Under the pieces are notes generated by a model, which worked only from the letters and a program-made list of their open reading frames with translations, searched no databases and was not told the DNA's origin. A stretch of DNA of 64,000 nucleotides from Colwellia sp. C2M11 (GTDB lineage: Bacteria > Pseudomonadota > Gammaproteobacteria > Enterobacterales > Alteromonadaceae), in the NCBI RefSeq assembly GCF_018860915.1, contig NZ_JAHKQD010000047.1, forward strand, positions 1 to 64,000, given 5' to 3'. The position numbers were made by a program, and so were the translations under genes. Positions 47,355 through 56,458 of this stretch are shown piece by piece; position 1 is the stretch's first letter, and each line of letters begins with the position of its first letter.

Positions 47355-47960
47355 TTGAATTCAAAAAATAATAGTAATAAAGGTCTGAATAAATCAGAGG
47401 AAGGCGTGCTGAGTGCTTTTAAACGTTATAAATCATCATTGAAATATTTTATTTCTAGCTATGTCGTTAACTCACAAGATGTTGATGATGTCTGCCAGGA
47501 GACATTCCTACGTACATATAAGTCTTCATTAAAAAATGAAGTCTTAAAGCCTAAATCATTTATGTTTCGTGTCGCTAAAAACTTAATCGTTTCGGATTTT
47601 AGAAAAGCATCTACACAATTAAATGAATACGTTGAAGATATTGATTTAGTTGATGTTAATTTGGATTTAGAAAGTTTGGAAAGTAATGTAATTGCACAAG
47701 AAAAATTGGGAGTAATGTGTGAAGCTATAGCAAGTTTACCGAATAAATGTCGACAAGCTGTCGTGATGAGGAAAGTTTATGGTCTTTCTACAAAAGACAT
47801 TGCCAAACGTATGAATATTTCTACTATTACAGTAAGTAATTATATCACTAAAGGAATGTGTGCCTACAATGAGGCTGTAACGAAGTATAATAATGAACAC
47901 AACGAAGATTCAACAATGGAAAGGTCTAAAGTTCCTGCTAAAACAGGGAGAAAATTATGA
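47355..47960 (+). CDS. ECF (FecI-type) sigma factor
   Basis: This 201-residue sigma-70-family factor has only regions 2 and 4. Region 2 spans SSYVVNSQDVDDVCQETFLRTYKS; region 4 spans LPNKCRQAVVMRKVYGLSTKDIAKRMNISTITVSNYI. The start is TTG at 47355 with GGAAG five bases before it; the next ATG is inside region 2. It overlaps fecR by four bases (ATGA). In this family the sigma factor is released when the cognate TonB receptor binds its substrate and signals through FecR. Confidence 0.9.
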   Translation: MNSKNNSNKGLNKSEEGVLSAFKRYKSSLKYFISSYVVNSQDVDDVCQETFLRTYKSSLKNEVLKPKSFMFRVAKNLIVSDFRKASTQLNEYVEDIDLVDVNLDLESLESNVIAQEKLGVMCEAIASLPNKCRQAVVMRKVYGLSTKDIAKRMNISTITVSNYITKGMCAYNEAVTKYNNEHNEDSTMERSKVPAKTGRKL

Positions 47961-49150
47961 GTACTAATGTTAAAGGATTTACCAATAAAGTTATTATTAA
48001 TCAAGAAGCGGCACAATGGGTTCTGTTACTCGAAGATACACCTGAACTCTCGAAAGCGCAAATAGAGGAGCTTAATGCTTGGATACGAACAAGTAGCGTA
48101 CATCGTGAATGTTTAGAAAGTATGGTAAATAGCTGGGGGGAAATGGATTTATTGTCGTCGGTTATGTTACCTCAAGAAATACATAAACCTTCATTGTTTT
48201 TAATAATGTTGAGAGGCTTACTTTATCCTTTACTAGTCATATACGTTTTTCTATCAACTTGCATAAAAAAAAGAAATCAATTGTTTAGAGTTGCCTTTGT
48301 TAGCCCATTGTTGATTTGCTTATTTACTTGGTTTTTATTGACTCATAATGCATCAACAATGAAAGGTGAAGGCTTAATTTTTGATACAGGGGTTGGTGAA
48401 AACTTGAGCAGGGTTATGCCTGATGGTTCTATTATCTGGTTAAATAGTAGTACTAGAGTTCAGGTAAATTATACAGGTGAATATCGACGTATTAACTTAC
48501 TTGAAGGTGAGGCACATTTTGAAGTAGCTAAAGATAAAACGAGGCCTTTTGAAGTATATGCTGATAACCGATTAGTTCGAGCTACAGGCACAGCATTTAC
48601 TGTTCATAAAGTGATGGGTGCTATAGAAGTCTTAGTGAGTGAGGGAACAGTAGAGTTAGCGATAGTTGATAATACATTAGTTGTTATTCCGGATGATTAT
48701 CAGGCATTGAAAATAGAAGGGAACTTTGAAAAGCCAAAAAGTAGCAATAACTCAACTACTCCTCTACTACAGACCGTGGCTCAACCTGTAAAAGTAAAAA
48801 AAATACTAGGTAACTTATCTGCGGGTCAGCGTATTAGTATTCCAACCCAGAGTAATATTGTTAGTGATATTGATGAATTGGATACGAGTGAAGTGAGTCG
48901 TTTTCTTTCGTGGAAAAAAGGCAAGTTAGTTTTTGCTGGCGAATCTTTGGAAGAAGTTATTAAAGAGATAACTCGGCATACACAGGTGCAAATTGATGTA
49001 CTTGATCCTAAATTAAAGTCCATGCGAATTGGTGGACAATTTCAAATAGGTGAAACTGATACTTTATTTTATGTTTTAGAGTCTGGGTTTGGTATTAGTG
49101 TTAATAAACTGAATGATAAACATGTCCAATTACGAGTAAAAGAAAAATAA
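47957..49150 (+). CDS. FecR-family anti-sigma/sensor protein
   Basis: This 397-residue membrane protein has an N-terminal cytoplasmic DUF4880-type domain (AAQWVLLLEDTPELSKAQIEELNAW) that would hold the sigma factor. Two hydrophobic stretches (residues ~80-101 and ~112-130) are separated by KKRN. The periplasmic FecR domain (LPDGS-like MPDGSIIWLNSSTRVQV, LLEGEAHFEVAKD, ATGTAFTVH) follows, and then a C-terminal DUF4974/STN-like domain. Most FecR proteins have one membrane segment; two would change the topology of one end, so one may not span. It abuts the receptor gene with no gap. Confidence 0.88.
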   Translation: MSTNVKGFTNKVIINQEAAQWVLLLEDTPELSKAQIEELNAWIRTSSVHRECLESMVNSWGEMDLLSSVMLPQEIHKPSLFLIMLRGLLYPLLVIYVFLSTCIKKRNQLFRVAFVSPLLICLFTWFLLTHNASTMKGEGLIFDTGVGENLSRVMPDGSIIWLNSSTRVQVNYTGEYRRINLLEGEAHFEVAKDKTRPFEVYADNRLVRATGTAFTVHKVMGAIEVLVSEGTVELAIVDNTLVVIPDDYQALKIEGNFEKPKSSNNSTTPLLQTVAQPVKVKKILGNLSAGQRISIPTQSNIVSDIDELDTSEVSRFLSWKKGKLVFAGESLEEVIKEITRHTQVQIDVLDPKLKSMRIGGQFQIGETDTLFYVLESGFGISVNKLNDKHVQLRVKEK

Positions 49151-52100
49151 ATGATCTTAGTGAATAGTAGATTTCTATTTTTGATGCGTCTTATTAAACG
49201 ACAAGTTAGTAAGGTGTTAATAGTTATTAATTTATTAACTTTTGCCTTTTATACTATTTATGTAGAAGCAAAAGAAAATAATATAATAAATGATAAATAT
49301 GAATTTAATATTCCAATTCAACCATTAAGCCAATCCCTTAATGATTTATCAGATGTCGCCAAGATATCATTTCTATTCCCTTATGACCTTGTTAAAAATA
49401 AAACGGGTAGTTTAGTTCAAGGTCAATATTCTGTTCAAGAAGCACTGAGTGTCTTGTTGCAAAATAGTGACCTTGAAGGTGAACTTTCAGATAAGAAAGC
49501 TTTTTTGATAAAGCCACTGTCCCCGAATATCAATTACAACAAAAGCTTTGGGAATGAACAAATGAATACTCAAAAAACAATGCTAGCGACTATATTTACT
49601 ATGTTGTTTTCTGCAACATCAACAGCAGAAGAAGTCGAGAATAAAGCAATTGATAACAACATAAAAAAAGTTACAAAAGCGGCTGATATCGAGAGAATTG
49701 AAGTAAAAGGTGTAAGAGGAAGCTTAAATCGTTCACTTGGCGATAAACGGCTTAATACCGGTATTGTTGATACAATCAGTGCTGAAGATTTGGGTAAATT
49801 TCCAGATAATAATATTTCTGAATCACTGCAACGGATACCAGGTGTCACTATTGAACGTGAATTTGGTGTAGGCTCAACCATCAATTTACGTGGTTTAGGC
49901 CCAGAGTTTACCATGGTACAAATTAATGGGGTCTCTTCTACTTCATCTGGCTTTAGCGGACAACTGGATGCTGAAGGCGGTCGAGAATTTGATTTTAGTT
50001 TACTCGCCTCAGAATTATTTAATCAAGTTACAATACATAAAACAGCCTCAGCCAAACAAACAGAAGGCGGACTGGCTGGTGTTGTTAATCTGGAAACACC
50101 AAAACCGTTTACTTATGACGCCAATGATCCTAAATTTAGCACCTCCGTTCAGGGGAGTTATGGTAGTTTATCTGAAGAAACAACCCCTAGAGCATCGATG
50201 TTTTTTAGCAATAATTTTGATGATGTTTTTGGGATAGCTGCATCTGTTGCATATTCTGAGGTTGATACGGTAGTAAATGAGAGTGGTACATGGAAATATG
50301 CGACTTTAGATCCAAATATTACTTACCGCGCAACAGGGGGAGATGTGCATGAGGCGCCAAATTATGGCCATGCTTTTATCCCTGATGATCCTCGATATTT
50401 ACGTAATGATATTAACCGTGAATCGTTAGGGACCACTTTAACACTTCAATATAATGCATCTGAAAACCTACAATTCACTTTTGATAACATTTATGTTTCC
50501 TCTGATACCTTGCGAGAATACAACCGCATAGATGTTACCTTAGAATGGGATATTGGGGGAGAGCCTGAAACCGCTGAACTTCAGAATATTGCGGGTAATG
50601 AGTATATTATCAATGCCGCTTTTCCTCGTGCAAGAAATCGAGTAGGAACACAGAATATTGATCGTGAAGAAACCTTTGCTTCTCATGTACTAAGCGCTGA
50701 TTGGAATGTGAGTGACTCATTAACAATTAAACCCTTAATTGGTTATACCAAACGTACAGGTGATGAAGAAACCTATCTTTATTCTTTTTATAATCGAATA
50801 GCCACACAAATACAAAGAGCTGGCGCCGGTTATGAGTTTTACCCAGTGGGTAGTTCTGCTGAATATTATGCAGATCAAAACAATGCTGAAAACTTTTTAT
50901 TCAATGTCGCCTTCAGTAAAGATCGTAAAAATGAAGATGAAGAATTAGTTGCAAAAGTTGATTTTGAACAAGTATTGGATTTAGAGAATTTAGTGAGCAT
51001 TGATTATGGTTTTTCAGCGAGCGATAGAGAAAAAACTCGTGATTATGATTTTTGGCAGATGGGGGAGAGTGCAGTTCAACATATGAATCCAGAGCATTAT
51101 GCAAATAATCAAAGTGCCTGGAATGACTTTTGGGGTGATGGTCCAGCGCAAGGGCAGGATGATCTACTTTCGGGTGCTGGTATGACGTTAGCCAGTGTTT
51201 TAGGTAGTAATCGAGATTACAGCGTTGATAGCATAAATGGCCCAAGTTCATTATTATATGTTGATCACGATTTAATGCAGGCAACCTATATGCAAGGAAA
51301 GCACGGTGATGACGTAGAAAATAATAGTTACCAAGCCGAAGCAAGTGCTACAGGAACTTATGGGATAACTGAGCAAACTTTGGCTGCTTACATTCAAGCT
51401 AATTTTGTCACTGATAATGCTAATTTTAATATTGGATTACGATATATTAGTACAGAAATAGAGTCTACTGGGTCACTGTTTCAAAATGGTATAATAGAGC
51501 CGGTTACTTATAAAAGTGACTATACTGAGTTTCTACCTAGCTTTAATTTAAGCTATGAATTAGGTGAAGATGTACTTCTTCGTACTGCTTATTCAAGAAC
51601 AATGACTCGCCCGCCATTAGCAAGTTTGTCTCCATCAACAACGATTGATGCATCTCGCTTAGAAGGTAACAAAGGTAATGTAAACTTATTACCTTATACA
51701 TCTAACAATATTGATTTTGGTGCAGAGTGGTATTTTGCTCCAGAATCACTTTTAGCCGCCGCATTTTTTTATAAAAAGATTGATTCGTTAGTTGAGAACT
51801 CTGTTTCTACTGAAGTGACAACTTATCGTCATCAAATATCAAATGAATTAATTACTGGTCCAATTGATTTTACTCAGCCACAAAATGGTACTGATGCATC
51901 AGTACAAGGTATAGAAGTCAGTTTTCAAAGTCCTTTTACTTTCATCTCAGAAAGTTTGAGTAATTTCGGTACTATAGTGAACTTTACTTATACCGACAGT
52001 GCCGCTTCATTTGCTGATGAAACTGATATTCGTAGTACAACCTTGCCTGGATTATCTAAAAATAGTTATAACGCCATTGTTTACTATGATAATTCAACTT

Positions 52101-52354
52101 TTGATGCAAGATTGTCTTATGCGTGGCGAAGTGAATATGTAGATTACTTTCCAGAAGCTAAATATCAAGATGCTTATGGTCAGTTAGATTTATCTGCAAA
52201 CTACAACCTTTCTGAAAATTTTTCGATTCAGTTTGATGTATTAAACATAACGGAAGAAACGGTTACAAAAATGCAATCTAATAACCTTTTACTGCCTATT
52301 AGTTTAGAGCAATTAGAGCGTCGAGTAATGTTTGGTATACGTTACTCAATGTAA
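49151..52354 (+). CDS. TonB-dependent outer membrane receptor with STN signalling domain
   Basis: A 1067-residue protein. A signal peptide lies near residues 12-35 (a start at ATG 49184 is possible). An STN domain follows (~45-130; FNIPIQPLSQSLNDLSDVA, QGQYSVQEALSVLL), used to signal to FecR. A TonB-box-like ERIEVKG is at 181-187. The plug (DTISAEDLGKFPDNNISESLQ, RIPGVTIER, INLRGLGPEFT) and a C-terminal beta-barrel ending in RRVMFGIRYSM complete it. The plug matches the TIGR01782 group, whose studied members take up carbohydrates rather than siderophores. Residues 138-159 form a second signal-peptide-like segment between the STN domain and the plug. Substrate unknown. Confidence 0.9.
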   Translation: MILVNSRFLFLMRLIKRQVSKVLIVINLLTFAFYTIYVEAKENNIINDKYEFNIPIQPLSQSLNDLSDVAKISFLFPYDLVKNKTGSLVQGQYSVQEALSVLLQNSDLEGELSDKKAFLIKPLSPNINYNKSFGNEQMNTQKTMLATIFTMLFSATSTAEEVENKAIDNNIKKVTKAADIERIEVKGVRGSLNRSLGDKRLNTGIVDTISAEDLGKFPDNNISESLQRIPGVTIEREFGVGSTINLRGLGPEFTMVQINGVSSTSSGFSGQLDAEGGREFDFSLLASELFNQVTIHKTASAKQTEGGLAGVVNLETPKPFTYDANDPKFSTSVQGSYGSLSEETTPRASMFFSNNFDDVFGIAASVAYSEVDTVVNESGTWKYATLDPNITYRATGGDVHEAPNYGHAFIPDDPRYLRNDINRESLGTTLTLQYNASENLQFTFDNIYVSSDTLREYNRIDVTLEWDIGGEPETAELQNIAGNEYIINAAFPRARNRVGTQNIDREETFASHVLSADWNVSDSLTIKPLIGYTKRTGDEETYLYSFYNRIATQIQRAGAGYEFYPVGSSAEYYADQNNAENFLFNVAFSKDRKNEDEELVAKVDFEQVLDLENLVSIDYGFSASDREKTRDYDFWQMGESAVQHMNPEHYANNQSAWNDFWGDGPAQGQDDLLSGAGMTLASVLGSNRDYSVDSINGPSSLLYVDHDLMQATYMQGKHGDDVENNSYQAEASATGTYGITEQTLAAYIQANFVTDNANFNIGLRYISTEIESTGSLFQNGIIEPVTYKSDYTEFLPSFNLSYELGEDVLLRTAYSRTMTRPPLASLSPSTTIDASRLEGNKGNVNLLPYTSNNIDFGAEWYFAPESLLAAAFFYKKIDSLVENSVSTEVTTYRHQISNELITGPIDFTQPQNGTDASVQGIEVSFQSPFTFISESLSNFGTIVNFTYTDSAASFADETDIRSTTLPGLSKNSYNAIVYYDNSTFDARLSYAWRSEYVDYFPEAKYQDAYGQLDLSANYNLSENFSIQFDVLNITEETVTKMQSNNLLLPISLEQLERRVMFGIRYSM

Positions 52355-52369
52355 TTAGCTTAATAATTG

Positions 52370-52404
52370 AGAGGGTAGTAATTACTCGTTTTTTACTATC
52401 CTCT
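52370..52404 (+). terminator. terminator after the TonB receptor gene
   Basis: An approximately 12-base-pair stem with one G-U pair (AGAGGGTAGTAA with TTACTATCCTCT) starts about 16 bases after the stop codon. It has a U-rich loop but only a modest U run. Confidence 0.6.
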
Positions 52405-52593
52405 CTATGTTATTCTAGATTACTCATATCCAATAACCATTATCATAAAACCTCTCTTTTAGTTATAATTAACGCGTCTTAGGGCCGATAATCGTTGTCT
52501 TAGCTAAAGTTTTTGTTTAACTTGACGATAAAGAGTTATCACGATTGTTATTATAATTCTATTGAAGAAACAACGGTACGATACGGGATGGTT

Positions 52594-52977
52594 ATGGATA
52601 TTTTTACCACAGCGTTAACACGTGTAGTGCAAGTTCCTATTAAACCGACAAATAATAAGGTTAAGGGGCCATCAAAAACTGCTGACACAAGTAAATTAAC
52701 TGAAGATTTAGATCACATTGAAAATCATGATACATATTTTGATGAAAAACATGTTGACGACAATAGTGACAAAGAAAAAGATCCACAACAAGAGAGTGAA
52801 TCTTCAGCTGAAAGAGCGCATGAAAGCAGTAACGATAGTCATGTTAAAAATACAAAGCTAGATGATGAAAAACAAAATAATAAGCATAAGTTAACTGAGA
52901 ATAAAAAAGTAGAGAGTGATACTAGTATTATTACTGAGTCGGAAGATGGTAATAAACATTTAGATCTTTATATTTAA
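52594..52977 (+). CDS. charged low-complexity protein of unknown function
   Basis: About 127 residues from the ATG at 52594; another ATG at 52588 is also possible, with GGGATGG favouring the later one. After a short hydrophobic-amphipathic start (MDIFTTALTRVVQVPIKP), the rest is almost entirely Asp, Glu, Lys, Ser, Asn and His, and is predicted disordered. There is no signal peptide and no recognised domain. It lies between the receptor operon and yoaA, with about 265 empty bases before yoaA. Codon use looks normal, but a genuine function is not established. Confidence 0.5.
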   Translation: MDIFTTALTRVVQVPIKPTNNKVKGPSKTADTSKLTEDLDHIENHDTYFDEKHVDDNSDKEKDPQQESESSAERAHESSNDSHVKNTKLDDEKQNNKHKLTENKKVESDTSIITESEDGNKHLDLYI

Positions 52978-53241
52978 AAGTAATTTAGGTGAGCGTGTGC
53001 CAGTGATAACAATAAGTTTATCCGTTGTTAATTTTTTCCTCTTGGGATATAACATCATATGAAGATAAAAAGATTGTGGTCAATGCAATAGCTAAATACT
53101 ATATAGCTGGTCTTGAATACATAAACATTATTATTTGTTTTTTATTTCTGTTTTGACAGTTGTTAAAGTTATTATCTTTAAGTTTTGCAATAATTCCGTA
53201 TAATTCATGATTCTATTCATTTCTATTCATGCTATTTCATC

Positions 53242-55185
53242 ATGACTCCAGTTGCCCAAGCATTTTCTTCTAATGGTGCATTAGCGAAGGCTATTGACGG
53301 TTTTTTACCTCGTCAAGCTCAAACTGACATGGCATTGGAAGTGGCTATAGCGATCAAAAAACAATCATCATTGATTGTTGAGGCCGGCACAGGTACAGGT
53401 AAAACCTTTGCTTATTTAATCCCTGCCTTTCTAAGTGTTAATTCTTCTTCAAGTGGTGATGAACTTAATACTAAAATTATTGTATCAACGGGCACGAAAA
53501 ACCTGCAAGAGCAATTATTTCATAAAGATATTCCTCTGGTTAAAAAAGCGTTGGCGAGTAATGTTCAGGTTGCTTTATTAAAGGGGCGATCTAACTATTT
53601 ATGCCGTTATCGTTTAGCGCAATATCAAGAAACACGAGGCCAATTAGATGCTAATACGTTAAATGATTTGGTTAAGGTAAAAGCATGGGCTAATGGCACA
53701 CAAACAGGTGATATTGGTGAATTGATTAATGTCACCGAAGATTCGGCGGTATTTCCTTTTATTACTAGTACGTTAGATAATTGTTTAGCGAAAGACTGCC
53801 CTGATTATGAACAATGTTACTTAGTTCGAGCGAGACAAAGGGCTATTGATGCCGATTTAATCGTGGTTAATCATCATTTATTCTTTGCTGATATGGCACT
53901 TAAAGACACTGGTTTTGGTGAGTTAATCCCTAAAGCACAAGTGGTCATTTTTGATGAAGCTCATCAAATAGGTGATATCGCTAGTGATTACTTTGGCGAA
54001 GCATTTTCTACCCGTCAACTTGTTGATTTATGCACGGATGTATCACAAATTTATCGTAGTAAATTAACTGATATGAAGCAACTAGGATTAGCCGCAGATA
54101 AATTAGAAAAAACTTGTCAAGAATTTAGGTTGCTATTTAATTACGATCCTGAACGGGGAAATTGGCGAGAAAAATATCAGTTACAATCTTTTATACAAAA
54201 ATTTGAGCGGTTAAAAGTTGATTTGGACTTCTTATATCAAGTAATAAAATTGTGTGTATCTCGCAATGAAGCTATTGATAACTGCTTTGACCGTGCCGTT
54301 AATTTGTTATCGCAATATGATGTTATGGCTAATGTTGATATTAATGGCATGAGCTTTTGGTACGAAACAACTCCGCGACATGTTGTACTTCATTTAACGC
54401 CGCTAAGTGTTGCGGATAAATTTAACGCTTATGTTAAAGATTCTGGAGCTGGTTGGATATTTACGTCGGCAACACTAGCTGTAGATAATAATTTTGAACA
54501 CTTTGCTAATCATTTAGGTTTACAAGGTGCCAGTCAACTATTATTGGAAAGTCCGTTTAATTATCAGCAGCAATCGCAATTAATCGTTCCGCGCTACTTA
54601 CCTGAAGCAAATGATAGAAACCGTGCTCAACATTTAGCAGAATTAGCTAAACCGCTCATTATCGCGAGTAAAGGTGCTTGTTTTATGTTGTTTACTAGCT
54701 ATCGTGTTATGAACCAAGTTGCGGAAATCTTAGCTGTTGATATTGATAACCCTTTGCTAGTTCAAGGGCAAATGGCAAAAAGAATTTTATTAGAACAATT
54801 TGTAGAAAAAGATAACGCAGTATTACTTGCTACAGCCAGTTTTTGGGAAGGTATTGATGTAAGAGGTGATAAACTCACCTGTGTTATTATTGATAAGTTA
54901 CCCTTTGCTTCACCTGATGATCCTTTACTACAAGCGCGTTGTGAAGATGTTAGACGTCAAGGAGGGGATGCCTTTGCACAGATACAGTTACCTCAAGCTG
55001 TTATTGCTTTAAAGCAGGGCGTTGGTCGACTTATTCGTGATGTTAGTGATCGTGGTATTATGGTGATCTGTGATAACCGTTTAGTTAATCGTCCTTATGG
55101 GCAAACTTTTTTGAAGAGTCTTCCTGAAATGAGACGAAGCAGAGATTTAACTAAAGCAATAGCCTTTCTTGAAGGTATTAATTAG
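53242..55185 (+). CDS. yoaA: DinG-family ATP-dependent helicase YoaA
   Basis: An XPD/DinG-type superfamily 2 helicase of 647 residues. Walker A EAGTGTGKT is at 48-55 and the DEAH box is in VIFDEAHQIGD. Four Cys that could hold an iron-sulfur cluster are in NYLCRY, DNCLAKDC and YEQC. C-terminal motifs include GQMAKRILLEQF, ATASFWEGIDVRGD and QGVGRLIRD. E. coli YoaA works with the HolC subunit of DNA polymerase III to repair damaged forks. Placement next to tsaB matches the yoaA-yeaZ(tsaB) order of E. coli. Confidence 0.94.
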   Translation: MTPVAQAFSSNGALAKAIDGFLPRQAQTDMALEVAIAIKKQSSLIVEAGTGTGKTFAYLIPAFLSVNSSSSGDELNTKIIVSTGTKNLQEQLFHKDIPLVKKALASNVQVALLKGRSNYLCRYRLAQYQETRGQLDANTLNDLVKVKAWANGTQTGDIGELINVTEDSAVFPFITSTLDNCLAKDCPDYEQCYLVRARQRAIDADLIVVNHHLFFADMALKDTGFGELIPKAQVVIFDEAHQIGDIASDYFGEAFSTRQLVDLCTDVSQIYRSKLTDMKQLGLAADKLEKTCQEFRLLFNYDPERGNWREKYQLQSFIQKFERLKVDLDFLYQVIKLCVSRNEAIDNCFDRAVNLLSQYDVMANVDINGMSFWYETTPRHVVLHLTPLSVADKFNAYVKDSGAGWIFTSATLAVDNNFEHFANHLGLQGASQLLLESPFNYQQQSQLIVPRYLPEANDRNRAQHLAELAKPLIIASKGACFMLFTSYRVMNQVAEILAVDIDNPLLVQGQMAKRILLEQFVEKDNAVLLATASFWEGIDVRGDKLTCVIIDKLPFASPDDPLLQARCEDVRRQGGDAFAQIQLPQAVIALKQGVGRLIRDVSDRGIMVICDNRLVNRPYGQTFLKSLPEMRRSRDLTKAIAFLEGIN

Positions 55186-55207
55186 AAATTTAAAAGGTAA
55201 GAGAATA

Positions 55208-55918
55208 GTGAATTATTTAGCCATTGATGCTTCAACGGAAGCTTGCTCAGTTGCTTTACAAGTAGAAGGTAAGCTTTATAGCTGTTATGAGTTATGTCCA
55301 CAATCCCATAGTTTACAATTATTACCTATGGTCGATAAATTATTAAAAGAAGCAGGGATCACAATATCACAATGTGATGGCTTAGTTTTTGGGCGTGGTC
55401 CTGGTAGCTTTACTGGTGTACGAATTGGCGTTGGAGTTGCTCAAGGGTTGGCTTTCTCTGCTGACCTACCTGTTATTGGCGTGTCAAGTTTACAAGCCAT
55501 GGCGCAATTAGCTTTTATAAAGCATCAACAAACTAAAGTGATTTCGACTATTGATGCACGCATGGGAGAAGTTTATAACGCTTACTTTGTACTTGATGAA
55601 AATAATATAATGCAAGAGCAAGTGCTTGCCGACAAACAATGTGAAGCGGTAAGTGCACCCGAGGCAGTGAATACGCGTTTAGCGGGTATAGTTACTGAAC
55701 CTATTTATGGTGTTGGTACTGGTTGGGATGCTTATAAAGAAGAGTTAACCGCATTAAAAAGTAATCAAGGTACACCTGATGTCTTGTTTCCTAGTGCGGA
55801 AGCAATGCTTGTTATAGGTAAAGCTATACTCGAACAAGGTGAAGGCGTTAAGGCCGAAGATGCTCAACCTGTTTATGTTCGCGACACGGTTTCTTGGAAA
55901 AAATTACCAGGAAAGTAA
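55208..55918 (+). CDS. tsaB: tRNA threonylcarbamoyladenosine synthesis protein TsaB
   Basis: TsaB is the partner of TsaD and TsaE in making t6A37 on tRNAs that read ANN codons. The protein starts NYLAIDASTEACSVAL; GRGPGSFTGVRIGVGVAQGLA, IDARMGEVY and the final VSWKKLPGK match E. coli TsaB throughout. The start is GTG at 55208 (236 residues), with AAGGTAAGAG upstream; a TTG at 55169 lies within yoaA and is rejected. The gap to yoaA is 22 bases, so they are probably one operon. Confidence 0.96.
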   Translation: MNYLAIDASTEACSVALQVEGKLYSCYELCPQSHSLQLLPMVDKLLKEAGITISQCDGLVFGRGPGSFTGVRIGVGVAQGLAFSADLPVIGVSSLQAMAQLAFIKHQQTKVISTIDARMGEVYNAYFVLDENNIMQEQVLADKQCEAVSAPEAVNTRLAGIVTEPIYGVGTGWDAYKEELTALKSNQGTPDVLFPSAEAMLVIGKAILEQGEGVKAEDAQPVYVRDTVSWKKLPGK

Positions 55919-56006
55919 ATATTGATAAGCTTTTGATTATAAATACTTATCAATAAGTATGGTTGAATAAATTGCCTATGAATAAATATTTTGTTAGATT
56001 ATATTT

Positions 56007-56375
56007 ATGAATATACCTAATTCTGTAGGCTCTACCTCTGCGTATGGGAAACTATCTACTGCTAATATTAGTCATAAGCAGAATACATCGATTAATGAGT
56101 CGAGGGATTCTGCTGACCCGAGTAAAGTAGAGCAGGAAACATCATCAAATAAACAAGCGACACCTAATTTTGTTATTGATGAGCAGGCTATTGCCTTATT
56201 TAAAGAGAACCAAACCTTACAACCATCACTGACACAAAAAAATGATGATAAGCATTCTTTTGCTAATCAAGTCTCATCAAACAATGAAACGGCTGTAGCA
56301 AGTTATCAATCGGTAAATAATTTGGCTCAACGTGAATCGGTACAAAAAATTTTTGGCGTTGACTTATTTGCTTAA
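56007..56375 (+). CDS. small Ser/Asn/Gln-rich protein of unknown function
   Basis: A 122-residue protein with no signal peptide or membrane segment. Most of it is polar and probably disordered; the C-terminal NLAQRESVQKIFGVDLFA looks like the only ordered part. Similar small proteins ending in a GVDLFA-like motif occur in related marine bacteria by my recollection. It sits between tsaB and an M50-like gene on the same strand. No function can be assigned. Confidence 0.6.
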   Translation: MNIPNSVGSTSAYGKLSTANISHKQNTSINESRDSADPSKVEQETSSNKQATPNFVIDEQAIALFKENQTLQPSLTQKNDDKHSFANQVSSNNETAVASYQSVNNLAQRESVQKIFGVDLFA

Positions 56376-56458
56376 CAATTTTATTTAATTTGCTTTATTT
56401 TAGTGGCAGGCAAATACGTTAGTATATCTTCTATTTTATTTTTATAAGTCGAGCACCG

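Noticed and set aside
50913-51344. 143-codon minus-strand frame in the TonB receptor
   Set aside because: Histidine- and leucine-rich antisense artefact of the barrel coding sequence; no start signal.
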